Part shown: in pieces, positions 42,004 through 53,768 of the stretch
How positions within the stretch are numbered: position 1 is the first letter of the stretch
How the letters are laid out: each line of letters opens with the position of its first letter
The notes under the pieces: generated by a model
What the model was told of the DNA's origin: nothing
The model's database searches: none
The model's input: the letters and a program-made list of their open reading frames with translations, nothing else
DNA from: Orobanche coerulescens
Lineage: Eukaryota > Streptophyta > Magnoliopsida > Lamiales > Orobanchaceae
Assembly: GCA_033398695.1 (NCBI GenBank)
Contig: CM065802.1
Location: forward strand, 149,592,096 to 149,656,095
Direction of reading: 5' to 3'
DNA: 64,000 bases
Translations under genes and position numbers: made by a program

Positions 42004-43504
42004 TGCAGACATAAATAAAGCTAAGGAGACAATATTAATGATTCCCACAAGTTCAGGAATAAAATATTCCTTAAGATTCGCGCTCTTGAAGACTTCCTAT
42101 TATAGAAATCAAACAAAATGGTGCGAACAATTGTATATCATCAAAAGGGCAAATTTGAACAAAGCAAAAAGCCGTGCAAAGAGATAAACTTTTAAACAAA
42201 GAAGTCCCTCTCCAACGGACTGATTTGTTCAAGATGCAACGGCTATGAAGACGCTCAAGATCATACTATAAATATCTAAAGAACTAACGAGCATAAGTAC
42301 AATGTGATTTACACCTTACAAGCAATCAAAGCAATCAAAAGCAATACAAGATACAACTATAGCACCGTGAAGAATAAAAGATCATGGGGGTCATATACTG
42401 AGAAGCTCTTAAAAGTTTGAGAAGACAAGCACTCATGTCTCAGAGTTTTGAGTACGGGGTACTTTCTTGGATGAGGTTCTTGAAAGTAAAGGGTTGTATG
42501 GCATCTACGGATTCTTGATTGGAAGGTGATAGACAACTTGAGAGTTTTTGAGGCATCCACGGGTTTTTGATTAATAGGTGATAGGCAATCAAAGGGAATG
42601 AGTTACAACAGCCAAGGGTTTTTACTGTTTGAAAGCTGTTGTAACTACATTCATTGTAACCATTGGAAGTTATAGTGAATTTGTAACACTCACAAATCCT
42701 ATTGGGTTATTACAGTGCCGTGGACCCCATACCAGGAGATCCACCAGGCGAACACGACTAAAATACATCAAATTAACCAACACGGGAAATCACAGTCCCT
42801 ACTATGATATCCGACACAATATTCCGATAAGGAATTTCAACGACAATGATGGGCTTACATGGCCAAAAATGAAAATACAACAACACCCACGAGCCTTGCT
42901 CGGGTAATACATAATGACAACGACTGACAAATTGGAGAACACTCCAAACTGACTGGCCAGCATGAGCAGCGAACAAGTCTGAACTAGTATCGCTAGGATG
43001 CCTCGTCGCCATCGTCATGCCCCTGTGTCTCAACTCTTTCCTCGCAAGCACCTAAAACATGAAAATATGTTCCGGACCCATGGGGTCAGTCATCCAGATA
43101 ATGAACATCAAATACATGTATAACATGATATGCATCCAAAGGCAGAATGAAATAGTACAATAATAATAATAATACGAGATGCTCACCACCCAAGGTAAGA
43201 ACCGAGTATTCGTGAAACACTATGCCCACGGCATATGATCAATACCTGCTCAACAGGTTAGGACATAAGTGCCCAATGGCGAATCATCGATATAGAACAC
43301 CACAATGAATTACACGAAGATGAACCAAACTAGAACTAGATTAAATATGAATCACAATGCCTAAAGGCTCCAACGAAAATACCAAGACATCACAAAGGCC
43401 TGAAAGCCGCTCAGCCGAAGCTGCCAAATATCACAATTGCCTGAGAGTTACTCATCCGAAACTGTCAATCATCACAATGACCCGAAGCCAAACCAGCCCG
43501 AAGC

Positions 43505-43850
43505 TATATCACATGAGGGCCGAAGCCACGGCACGAAGCCGTATCACAATGAGGGCCGAAGCCACAGCACAAAGCCGTATCACAATGAGGGCCGAAGCCA
43601 CGACACGAAGCCGTATCACAATGAGGGCCGGAGCCACGGCACGAAGCCGTATCAAAATGAGGGCTGAAGCCATGGCACGAAGCCGTATCACAATGAGGGC
43701 CGAAGCCACGACATGAAGCCGTATCACAATGAGGACCGAAGCCACGACACGAAGCCGCATCACAATGAGGGCCGAAGCCATGGCACAATGCCGTATCACA
43801 ATGAGGGCCGAAGCCACGGCACGAAGCCATATCACAATGAGACCATCCAA
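43505..43850. repeat. 36-bp minisatellite, about ten copies
   Basis: The unit GAGGGCCGAAGCCACGGCAC plus GAAGCCGTATCACAAT is repeated head to tail with few changes. As 36 is divisible by three, frames stay open on both strands and give long Arg/Ala- or Gly/Phe/His-rich strings. These are repeat artefacts, not proteins. Confidence 0.9.
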
Positions 43851-44010
43851 TAGCCGTGACCTACTGAACTGTAGGTGTTGGGAAAGCAACCACGAAGGTT
43901 CAAGCCCCAAACTTACCCATAATGAGATCACCCAGTGACTGTGACCTACTAAGCGGTAGGTGTTGGGAAACCAACCGCGAAGGTTCAAGTCCCAAACTTA
44001 CCCATAATGA
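43835..44010. repeat. 85-bp tandem duplication in LTR I
   Basis: GTGACCTACT at 43856 recurs at 43941, with GTAGGTGTTGGGAAA and AAGGTTCAAG following in both, so the offset is 85 bp. The units differ at several positions. Confidence 0.85.
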
Positions 44011-44164
44011 GCACTATCCGAGACTAGCCTCCAACACACAATTAATCACAAACAGCAACAATCCCAAGATTACTGAGTTCACAAGAATGATAGTGTGCTA
44101 CCTTGAGTTGGCCAACACGACAACAATAACTCACGGATGGACACCGTCCTCGACAGTCCCAATT

Positions 44165-44385
44165 CAATACCTCGATTGCCTTAGAATGGCCAATCGATAA
44201 CAATGATACAATAGATGATTCAATACCTCGATTGCCTTAGAACGGCTAATCGATAACATTGATACAACGAATGATTCAATACCTCGATTGCCTTAGAACG
44301 TCCAATTGATAACAATGATACAACAAATGATCAATACCTCGATTGCCTTAGAATGGACAACTGATAACAATGATACGACGACTGC
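44165..44385. repeat. 56-bp tandem repeat, four copies
   Basis: ACCTCGATTGCCTTAGAA starts at 44169, 44225, 44281 and 44336 (steps 56, 56, 55). Each is followed by an AATCGATAACAATGATACAA-like stretch. It lies in the transcribed part of LTR I. Confidence 0.9.
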
Positions 44386-45494
44386 CTCGGCACCTTTAAT
44401 CGGTTACCGACGACGGGGATGATGAATGAATACGCCAATGCCTTCAATCGGATAATACAACATCAATGACAAAACACCAACATCAATAGCAATGATTACA
44501 ACAATGTCTTAGATCGACATCAATATCAACAACAACAATCGATACATCGATACCGCGAACCGGCTATCGATAATAACATTAACAACAAGTATCTCAATGC
44601 CTTGAACCGGCCATTAACGAACAACAATAATCATTTGACATAATTGCCGAAGAGTATCGTATCAAACGATCCCTTAATATCAATGAACTCATGAAGAGTC
44701 TAAGTCTCGGAATGATACAACACATTCATACACATATATGATAACATTAATCTCATTGACTAGTACAAGTATAAAACTGGCCTCAAACCGACGGCGAGAA
44801 AGTCCTTCCATGATCAACATCCTTAAAGGGATTATCGGTCGCTCGAACAACCTTGAATAACACAATTACCAATAATTCGCTTAATATACATATCCAAATT
44901 GTCATAAACAACTCAAAAGGTCGATACAACACTACCCAACTCATTGGGGTAATTTAACAAACACGTTGTAAGCAATCTTCGATTGTTTACAACTAATCTC
45001 ACTTATATCGATACAAAACCTCCAATGAATGATTCAATCCAACAAAACATCTTCAATACAATCGATAATCCCATAGGAATACACAATTCTATATTACGAC
45101 AATATCAAATCGGAACACCCAATTCCAAAATCTACATTCGAAATGTTCTTGAATAATCCTCCAACAATCCAATGATAATTCATAGAAACTCATAATCATA
45201 TGTATATCCCTTCACATATCATGATTATAACATCCAAAACATCATACTCCATCTCAAAATCGAAATCTAAGATTTTGAAGAAATTTCCTTTGAAGATCCA
45301 AACCCTTCAATCCGTCGAAACTCGAGTTAATCGACTATCCAAGCTCCACAACCGAAGGTAGGTGATTAGAACATGAATACACAAGTGTTTGATGATGAGA
45401 AATCCTCTCCAAAGAACCTCTCTCTCAGACTCAAATGAAGAAATGAAGAAATGAGCACAAAAGTCCCGTCCATATCCTTAAATACTGCGCAGAG

Positions 45495-45808
45495 TTACGA
45501 CCGTAACTCTTCCACCTTACGGCTGTAACTTCCCAAAGTCAACGACCTTATGGCCGTAACAACCTTTACTTACGGCCGTAACTACACCTCGTCGAAAAAC
45601 CATACTGACCGAACTTCTCGACTTACGGCCGTAACAAAGACTCCCTTACGGTCATAAGTAGCCTTCGTCGAGACACCCCTGAACACAAAGCTCCTCACTT
45701 ACGGCCGTATCCTGCAAAATCTTACGGCCGTAAGTTGCCTTCGGCAAAATGACACTGAACCAACGAACGCATGTTACGGCCATAATGCATGATAGGTTAC
45801 GTCTGTAA
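45495..45808. promoter_or_regulatory. Palindrome array in LTR I: five doublets
   Basis: TTACGGCCGTAA-type palindromes start at 45495/45517, 45548/45570, 45623/45646, 45699/45722 and 45774/45797. Within each doublet the step is 22 or 23 bp. From the second doublet on, doublets repeat every 75-76 bp. On the minus strand the array is directly upstream of GTATTTAAGG, a TATA-like box. Confidence 0.85.
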
Positions 45809-46146
45809 CTCTCAGCTGGAAAAAGAAATGTGAAAACTCTGCCTTCTCGATACAAATGATGAGTGATCCGACACACATAACTTGCATGAATATAATTAAG
45901 ACAAATAACACGTAATAATGATACTGCCAACACAAGGCTACCAATCACAATGATTATGATAATATTCTCGTCTCGATTCCCAAATAGGGTTAAACGACAG
46001 ATGATAACTGATACACGGCTCAAAGATACGCCGAATGGTGAACATAAATGAAAGAACATGAATGATGAATGATTATTAAAGAGTGAAAAAATTACTGAAT
46101 GCCAATTACTGAATGATAATGAATGAATTCACAACCGGGTATTACA

Positions 46147-46210
46147 TCCTCCCCCCTTTAAAAAGAGTTTCGTCCCCGAAAATAAGGGTACACAACTCGA
46201 GATATGAACT
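46147..46210 (-). other. Element I internal stub (64 bp)
   Basis: On the minus strand: a TTTTCGGGGACGAAACTC block and then the purine tract before LTR I. It is the very 3' end of element I's internal region, cut by LTR J. Confidence 0.7.
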
Positions 46211-47112
46211 GTAACACCCCCAGATCCGACCGGGAATATTACAGCGCCGTGGGCCCCAAGACGGAACCCACAAGGCTAAAAGATATTTTTGCAAACATTT
46301 ACAAATGCCCAAGAGGCTAACGACGGTATTATCTAATAAAAACATTCGAAGACTTTATAAAACTCGTTTATCAAAACCATAGTAAAATCTCATTTGAACG
46401 GACAAGGCCAAACAGCCAAAACTCAATAGTTTAGAAAACAATTTTCCCAAAGTAACCTAAGTTACCATATAACGAAAGGTCGGTTAAAAATACCCATGCA
46501 GCGGAAAATATAAGTACTCTAGCGGCAGAATACAACAACTGATCAGGAAACACAATTCGCAAATAAATGCCCTATCCAGTATCCTTCGGGAAGCTCATCT
46601 CTCCACGACCGCTACATGCTCGATATCCCAAGAACCTAAAAAGAAAGCCCACAACGGGGTCAGCCATAATATCCAACAATGGTAACAATCACATCACATC
46701 AATAATTACATACCAATGAGATACTAAGTAAGAATACTATCAAAGTATTCCTACTGCCATACTCTACCAAATTTACGTCTCGTACTGATTCCTACACAAT
46801 ACCCAAAGTTCTCAAAACATCATCATAACTCACTGTTATGAAATCTACTAACTCTGTCCGATTCGATCCATCGGATATCATCATCAAATCTCAACACGAA
46901 AACCGATTGTCCATAAAATACAAATACCAAGGGAAATACGGAACATACCTCGAGATGCACAATACCACAACAATCACGGCAGTCTAATCCGAGATCAGAT
47001 CAATACATCATACGGACACGGTCTTAACACAAGACCTACAAATGCATACTCATATGACAACGTCAATATGCTCAAAACAATAACAACAGTGTATACTCAA
47101 TGGAAATCCCAT

Positions 47113-47420
47113 GATCCAGCGCCCTCAGCATAGATCCCAAGATGATCCTACTAGATCCACACGAGGTGGATAACCAACAATATACATATGCACAACAACA
47201 CATGTAAAACCAACGATGCGAATCCACATGATTCCATCAACACAACACTGGATAATCTAACGATCCAGCACCCTCAGCATAGATCCCAAGATGATCCCGT
47301 CAGACCAACACGAGGTGGAAAACCCGTCCAATGATCCAGCACCCTCAACATAGATCCCAAGATGACCCCGTCGGACCAACACGAGGTGGACATCTGATCC
47401 AACATCCTCAGCATAGAACA
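47113..47420. repeat. Dispersed direct repeats in LTR J
   Basis: The phrase CCCTCAGCATAGATCCCAAG or a close variant occurs at about 47122, 47271, 47342 and 47403, with CACGAGGTGGA after most copies. Read on the minus strand, CCTCGTGTTGGTCCGACGGG resembles the repeated unit in L's LTR at 52240 and following. Confidence 0.75.
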
Positions 47421-49209
47421 CATAATCCCATCAGATCAACACAATATATACAATACAAATATGCATACACATATGCAAATCAATATGTTCATCAACATGA
47501 ACAACATAATATGAACGACAATATGACAAATCAACTAGGACGACCTCGTGTTCAACAACATGAATGACAAATGCATGATCAAAATCATTAACACTAAACC
47601 AAATCAATTTAAGATACTTACCGCGAGTCCTTCAGGAGCAATCTCGATGTCAAATCACCACCGATGATTATCCTCAATGCTCGGCGATCCAAACGTACCA
47701 CGGACTATAGATAACTCATATCCTCATCTTTACCGAAACATATCCTCGATACTCAATTATGCCAATAACCGAAGTAAATCATATACATTACGATTTAACT
47801 CCAAAATTGGAAAAACGATATACAATCCAAGTCCCCAGAGTTCACAATAATAATCATCACTATATGTATTATAACGAAATGAAACTGAAATCATTCATTA
47901 AACATTATAACTGAGTAAGTAATACATTGCCTCGATACCGATGAAGCCGTTACCAATTCCATTGCCTTCATCTACAAACTCCTCAGCCCCGACCAAAGCA
48001 ATCTACGAATATTCTCGAATACGACCGCAAAGCATGGTTATAATCACCGATCAATTTTTTCAACCTATTATAATAATTCGATAAACAACTAGTTCAATAA
48101 CAATCAACAATCCAATCAACAAACCCAACGGTTCTACAATATCTCGGTTAACCACTAGTCCGAACAATCCATCTCAATCCATTACGAACTCACAACCGTA
48201 ATACAATTATGTACACTGTCTGTTGACATAGCACACTTTAATCACTTAACGTAGCGTGCGCTAAGTCACTTCCGTTAGAGTGGGCTAGCCAGTAACACTA
48301 TCATGCACTAATGACATGCATTTGCATGCATTTCAGGTACTGATCAACATATGGCGATTACGAATACGAGTGTAAAGGAAATCATATTCCAAGATCAATC
48401 ACAATCTTTCCAGATTCAATCTCGGTACCATACTCACATGATATATACCATTAATCAATCATCAATCAACATGACTTAATCCTAGATATGAACATTTCAT
48501 CTTCGTATCTAAAACACCGATAATTCAACATATAATCATCTTGCTATGGTATATTCATCAATAAGTTCTTCAAGAACACCAAGTGATTCGAAACCATGTT
48601 CATAATCATCAAAGCAACATAATCTAACATCCTTTAACATGTATACAATCATCCAACTCATAATCCAAGTCATATATTCATAGATCATCTTATTCCACAA
48701 TATCAACATATGAATACCAAGAACCATAACAACACTTCCATAATCTATCATTACAGAGAGTAATCATCAACAATAACACCAACATCCGAAAAGGAGGAGA
48801 AGGATTAACCAACTTATCTCAAGAAAACGAACTACACAATTCAACCATAAGAATCATATTAATATCATCATACTCTGGTAATCTATCTCATAATCATGCT
48901 TATCAACTTATTTATTTAATAATCATCAACTCAAGAACATCAAAATTCAATCCAAAATGAAATCCAAAGGTGAAGAGTAATTACCTTTTTGAAGGAATAG
49001 ATTGAATCCCAAGTTTGAATCCGTTTCCAATCGATTCCAAGCGTAATATTGTTATGGATGATTAACTACACCATAATCCAGTGCTTCGAGCTTCAAACAT
49101 CTCTCTAAGAACTCTCTCTATCGGTTGCAAGGAAGGAATGGAAGAAAATGAAGAAAATGGGTGAAATGTATCTTAACACCCGTCTGCCCATATATAAACT
49201 GTATATTAC

Positions 49210-49709
49210 TAGCGTGCGCTACCTTCACAAAATAGCATGCGTTAATATTCTTAGCGTGTGCTAACTGTCTTTGTTAGCGCGCGCTATCGTAGTCCAGAGG
49301 CTACTGCCTTATTTCATACAATGATTTATGTACGCAATGCCCATGCAATAGCATACGTAAATGCCTCTATTTAGCGTACGCAAACTTTCAACCATAGCGT
49401 GCGCTACTCATAGTTGACTTGCTACAGTCTGCACCTACCCCCGTGTCCCCACATGCCAAAAACAACCAACAAAGCAAAGATCCCTTTGGACCGATCTGAT
49501 ATTAGCGTGCGCTAACCATATGCATTAGCATGCACAAGTCCTTTGTAGCACACATCCGTTGACCTTGTCGGAACATGCGCTGAAAGTGGCCGGGTCCACA
49601 CGTAGATTCCTTGTGATCTGTTCTGCACTAGCGTGCACTAACTTTCGCTTTTAGCGTTCGCTAAACTTGCACGATAGCATGCGCTATGCTTGAATATTAG
49701 CGTGCACTA
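49210..49709. promoter_or_regulatory. Palindrome array in LTR J: different motif, same 23-bp step
   Basis: TAGCGTGCGCTA-type palindromes start at 49210, 49233; 49252, 49275; 49349, 49372, 49395; 49503, 49526; and 49629, 49652, 49675, 49698. All steps inside groups are exactly 23 bp, with 19 bp between 49233 and 49252. A weaker copy may begin near 49327. On the minus strand the array is immediately upstream of the TATA box (49190-49198). An isolated copy, TAGCGTGCGCTA, lies near 48264. Confidence 0.85.
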
Positions 49710-49988
49710 ATAAGGCTATAGTTAGCCATTTTCAGCTATCCTTGTCCAATGTCTCAACATACTAGATACGTATACACGACATACTGAATATACATGCTCC
49801 TTCCAATAATATTCCCATATGATACACAATATCCTCAAATGCAATTGTCCACCAAGTACGACAATTATACTAATACAGATGTCTCAGTCCTTCAATTGGT
49901 TTATCCATACTGTACAGATTCCACGCTGTACAACATAACTCGGATAAAATAACATTAAATAATAGTAGTAGAAATTCCGAATATTACA

Positions 49989-50566
49989 TACTACATCACT
50001 TAAAATAAGTTTCGTCCTCGAAACTTGCAATCCGTCATAAAGAAACTAACCGTTCAACCAAAATATTATGAAACCATCACGACAACGATCAATCATCATC
50101 ATTACCAAATAACCAAAATAGCATAATTACAAATGCGCAAAGTCGACGATCTCCTGAGGTACTGGCAAGTGACTTCACTGTAAAGCCTCAATACGCTTAC
50201 AATCACAATTCCATGAGTCTCACCAAAATATATCATCTTCGGATGAATTAATCTATCCGTGTCAAATCCTGTCTGCCTGATCGCACAATCAAGTCCCAAT
50301 TATGATACAATCAATAATGCATGATACATCTGAGAAACAACTGCCCAACACAAAGATACAAATCCCGAAACATCGACACAAAATTCGAACGCTCATACGA
50401 TCATTAAAAATGATCAACCAAAAAATTAACCGAGAATATGATCAACGTGATAAACTCCAATTTGACCAGCCAGAGGTCAAAACACAATCGAGAATATCAT
50501 CAACATGATAAACTTCAATACTACCGACGAAGGATCAACAAGAACCGAGAATACCATCGCATGGTA
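49989..50566 (-). other. Element J internal stub (578 bp)
   Basis: Just right of LTR J the minus strand shows the TTTCGAGGACGAAACTT block that precedes LTRs in this group. The rest is AT-rich with only short open pieces (for example plus 50302-50508). No domain is recognised. It is cut by LTR K. Confidence 0.55.
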
Positions 50567-51202
50567 TGTAACACCCCAAACTAGGTGGCTATTATAGTGC
50601 CGTGGAACCCCAACTGGGACCCACCAGGCGAATGAAAATTAATGAATTAAATCATATAATAGCAGTACCGAACCACATTATATTACCAAATACTCCGGTG
50701 AGGAGCTTAAGTACAATACACCAGGACAATACAGAATACTAGTATATTTTATATGAAGATAAAATACACCACCCTGAATAAATAAACATCCCAAACGGAA
50801 TTTGCAGCGAAATTACAAATGAAGAGAAACAAGAATGACTGAAATGACTGGGCCCCCCCTACTAGTATCACTGGGACTCCTCGCCATCAACTTTCTCTTC
50901 CCGTGCTTTTGCCTTGCCATGACCTGAAAACAATATCCCCCAACGGGGTCAGTTACACAGAACAACAATCCTCAAGGGTTGAATATACACAATCATGATA
51001 TATATATCAATTATGAATTATCCTTGGTTATGAATTTAAACTGAAGAGGGGCATCGTAGTATGCCCATAATGGTATGTGCATGTGCACAAGACGAGTGAC
51101 CGGACACACCCGTCCTTGTACCTAATTAGTCTTATGGAGGTACGTTACCGTGTGCACAGTCCATTGTGTCGGTGAACCCGAACACGTGACCATCATGTGC
51201 CA
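50567..51202 (-). repeat. LTR K: partial gypsy-type LTR
   Basis: In plus coordinates it starts TGTAACACCCCAAACTAGG, with the shared block GTGCCGTGGAACCCC and CACCAGGCGAATG, and CCCCAACGGGGTCAG near 50940. After 636 bp it changes without a terminus, at a TTACGGCCGTAA palindrome, into the plus-oriented LTR of element L. Confidence 0.7.
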
Positions 51203-53388
51203 GTTACGGCCGTAAGCCATGGCCGATTACGTACATAAGGCGGCCGGCAGGCAGCCTATGTAAGACCCAGCAGACTGGTTTTTCATCATTTTTCTCAGCC
51301 ATTTCATCCTCTTCCGCGGCTGGAGCTTAGTTAATCATGGAGGGATGTTGTTATACAATGAATCCATGAAGTTTTGAGGTTCAAATCATCATTCATCCGT
51401 CCTATAACATCCTTTGATCGAGCGAATCAGGTCAGATTTTCTAGAAATCTAGTTTTGGGGAATTTGGGTATTTTAGTTGTTTTCATCCGTTTAATCCGAT
51501 TTAACTTAGGATTGTGATGTATTGATGATTATTTAGATGTATTATATCATTTCCCTTGTTATTACATGGTTGGATCGTATTGATTCGTTGTTTTGGTCGA
51601 GTTCTTAGTCGACGCCTTGAAGGTGTCCGACAAAAGGTCTTAGAGGGGGGATTGGGCGTTATGCGATTATTATTCATTGTACGATTGTTGATTTATCATT
51701 GATATGACTTAAGGACGAAATTATTGTGAATAAATCGAGTCGTAACCCTCCCGTTCGTTGTCTTCTTCGGGGTCCGAGCTTCCCGGTTTAACCGTGTTCC
51801 TCGGAGTGTCCGGTAGCGGTTATCGAGGCAAGTATCTTATTATACGACTTGCGAATAGTAATCACGTATGAGATTTATGATGATTTTGCTTGCCTTCGTA
51901 AATATGTTCCGTTTGAATTGGTTGTGTATTCCGCAATTTAAAGGCTTTGTGATAATATCGTTATATTGGTATATGTGTTAGGTGTTGTGCCATTTGCGCA
52001 GGATTGCGACGTACACATGGGATGGTTGTACACTTGGTTGTGCAATGTATTGTGTACCGATCGTGTGTTATGTTGGTTGTGTGTCATTGATTGATGATAG
52101 TTGTTGTGAGTGTTGAGATTGTGTTATGTGTGTGTGTGATGTACGATTTTGTGGTGATCAACGTGATTGATTAAGTGTGCTCAATGTCGTATGTAATGTG
52201 AATGTGAATGTGAATATGTGTGTGACCGCTAAGTTCACTCGTGTTGGATCGACGGGACTTACGAGGATTCGTGGCAGTGGACTACGGGGTCAGAACTTAG
52301 TGAGGTACTGAGGTCCAATCGTGCTGGTCTGACGAGGCCTACGATAATGCATGGCAGTGGACCATGAGTTTCGAACATAGTGCATCCAACCGGGTGAGCT
52401 CGACGGGGCTTACGGTGACACGTGGCAGTGGACTACGGTGTGAGGACTGTGTGTGATTGTTGTGATTGATATAGTCCGTGTGGGTTGTTGAGCCTACGGA
52501 GACACGTGACAGTGGATCACGGTGTCGGAATTGGTTATGTTTGGTTAATAATCCGTGTGGGTTGTTGAACCTACGGAGACACGTGACAGTGAATCACGGT
52601 GTCATGAACATGATTATTTTCAAATCAAAGTTTTGCAAGGAAAAGTTTTATGAAAATGAATGCTAAACCTAGTCCTAAGCTTGAGTAAATGTTTTCCATA
52701 TTGTGAACTGTTGATTTATGAAACAAGATTTGGGTTAAAGCCCTCAACCCTTCTTTTGAAAGGTTTGGTGAACCAGGACTCGGAGTTTTAAAGGTTTCGA
52801 AATTCCAAAATTTTCGAGGCGATGAACTTATTTTCGAAATGCTTCATAGCTTAATTTTCCCTTATTAAAACCCCCGAGAATAATTTGATACTTGATTATT
52901 GTGTTTGATTCTTGAGTAATGTTTGCTCGTTACTTTTCGTATGATTTGATACTTGCACTAGTAAAACAGTGGAGTTTTATTAACCCCCAAGTAATCGGGG
53001 GGTGGATGTCTGTTTTGCGTCCAGGTACATGCAGGTTCAGGGGAGTAGTCACAGGATTGGCACAAGAGGATGACGAGCTGCGATTCTAATCAAGAGTCGA
53101 GAGTTGTTTTGATTTTTGTTGTGTTGTCAGAGTTGATTTCAGTCTTCCACTGTATTGTATTTCGACCCCTGTGTGGGTAATGTTGTTTAAGTCAGTTTTG
53201 TTGATTGGATTGAGTGACCTCATCAGTCTGTGTATTCATGTGTAAGTGACAAGAACGGTCTGTATTATTTTATTGTTTGACCCTGATCGGGCAAGCATTT
53301 GGTCATTTTGTAAGGTGTAACCTGGTAGATCCTCGTGAAAAGGGGTCTACGGCGTGTAATATTCCCATATGGTTTTGGAGGTGTTACA
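51203..53388 (+). repeat. Element L 5' LTR, left-truncated
   Basis: From 51203 to about 51380 it matches the 3' LTR at 55452-55630. It then continues through R/U5 to GGAGGTGTTACA at 53388, next to the primer site. Palindromes at 51204 and 51227 (23 bp apart) and a mutated TATA-like CTATGTAAG at 51256 remain. U3 left of 51203 is gone. Confidence 0.85.
52228..52605. repeat. Five diverged direct repeats in element L U5
   Basis: Units with CGTGTKGG...GACGGGRCTTACG...ACGTGGCAGTGGACTACGG occur at about 52235, 52320, 52388, 52468 and 52550. The last two are nearly identical over about 55 bp. A related unit occurs in LTR J on the minus strand. Confidence 0.75.
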
Positions 53389-53392
53389 TTTA

Positions 53393-53404
53393 TGGCATCG
53401 GAGC
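53393..53404 (+). other. Element L primer binding site
   Basis: TGGCATCGGAGC begins four bases after the 5' LTR end; it is a two-base variant of the initiator-tRNA-Met primer site. Confidence 0.8.
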
Positions 53405-53768
53405 TTAGGTTGCGGAAACCTAGGCTGTCGGGTCGAGTCAAGTCGTGATTTGTCGAGTAATGTGTTGTCTTGTCGTTCGAGTCGTCAGGTGACAAGTTGA
53501 GTTGTGCGTAGTCACAACGTGTCGGTTATGTTGTCGGACGAGATTAGTATCGTGGGCGACTGTCACCTCCGTGCGGCATGTGGATGTAAGTCTCCTCCTT
53601 TATGCGTAATACCTGTGTATCTCGATTTTATCTTAGTGAGTTAATTGTGGTGCATAATTTTATTTACACAGTATTGTGTAATATAGTTGTGTTTAATACT
53701 TGTGGCACATAGTATGTGTATAGAACTGGGCACATTATTGTTTTATCTTTGAACCACCGGGTGGTGAT
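53405..53768 (+). other. Element L leader
   Basis: Noncoding sequence between primer site and gag. The N-terminal half of gag found in element G is missing, so the leader joins the middle of gag directly. A GTAAGT donor-like site occurs near 53586. Confidence 0.45.

Larger units (their letters stand above)
40413..42681 (+). repeat. LTR H: A-type copia LTR, interrupted
   Basis: It starts TGTTAGGAATATATTTTAG at 40413, is split by a solo LTR (40475-41713), and resumes with a 27-bp tandem array, a TATA box (ACTATAAATAT near 42264) and GAGTTACAACAGCC near 42600. It is cut at 42681 by gypsy LTR I. The piece 42597-42681 matches element A's LTR end at 14590-14680. The family fits long Sirevirus-type LTRs. 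Confidence 0.75.
42682..46146 (-). repeat. LTR I: gypsy-type LTR, 3,465 bp
   Basis: In plus coordinates it runs from TGTAACACTCACAAATCC to CCGGGTATTACA; on the minus strand it starts TGTAATACCCGG after a purine tract (AAAGGGGGGAGGA). It inserted in LTR H (left flank GAATT). Inside are a 36-bp minisatellite, an 85-bp and a 56-bp repeat, and a long palindrome array at 45495-45808 next to a TATA-like GTATTTAAGG (45477-45486, minus). Confidence 0.85.
46211..49988 (-). repeat. LTR J: gypsy-type LTR, 3,778 bp
   Basis: In plus coordinates it starts TGTAACACCCCCAGATCCG and ends CCGAATATTACA. A degenerate purine tract and a TTTCGAGGACGAAACTT block follow on the right (minus strand upstream). It resembles I and G in layout but has a different palindrome (array 49210-49709) next to a TATATATA-type box at 49190-49198. 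No target duplication is visible at the two ends, since the right end continues into its own internal stub. Confidence 0.82.

Noticed and set aside
41800..42018. Possible repeat protein with K-S-E-D-Q-L units
   Set aside because: It is the translation of the 27-bp array within an LTR; no promoter-gene structure supports it.
43504..43988. Long open frames on both strands rich in Arg/Ala or Gly/His/Phe
   Set aside because: They follow from a 36-bp repeat whose length is a multiple of three; no start context or domain, and all frames are equally open.
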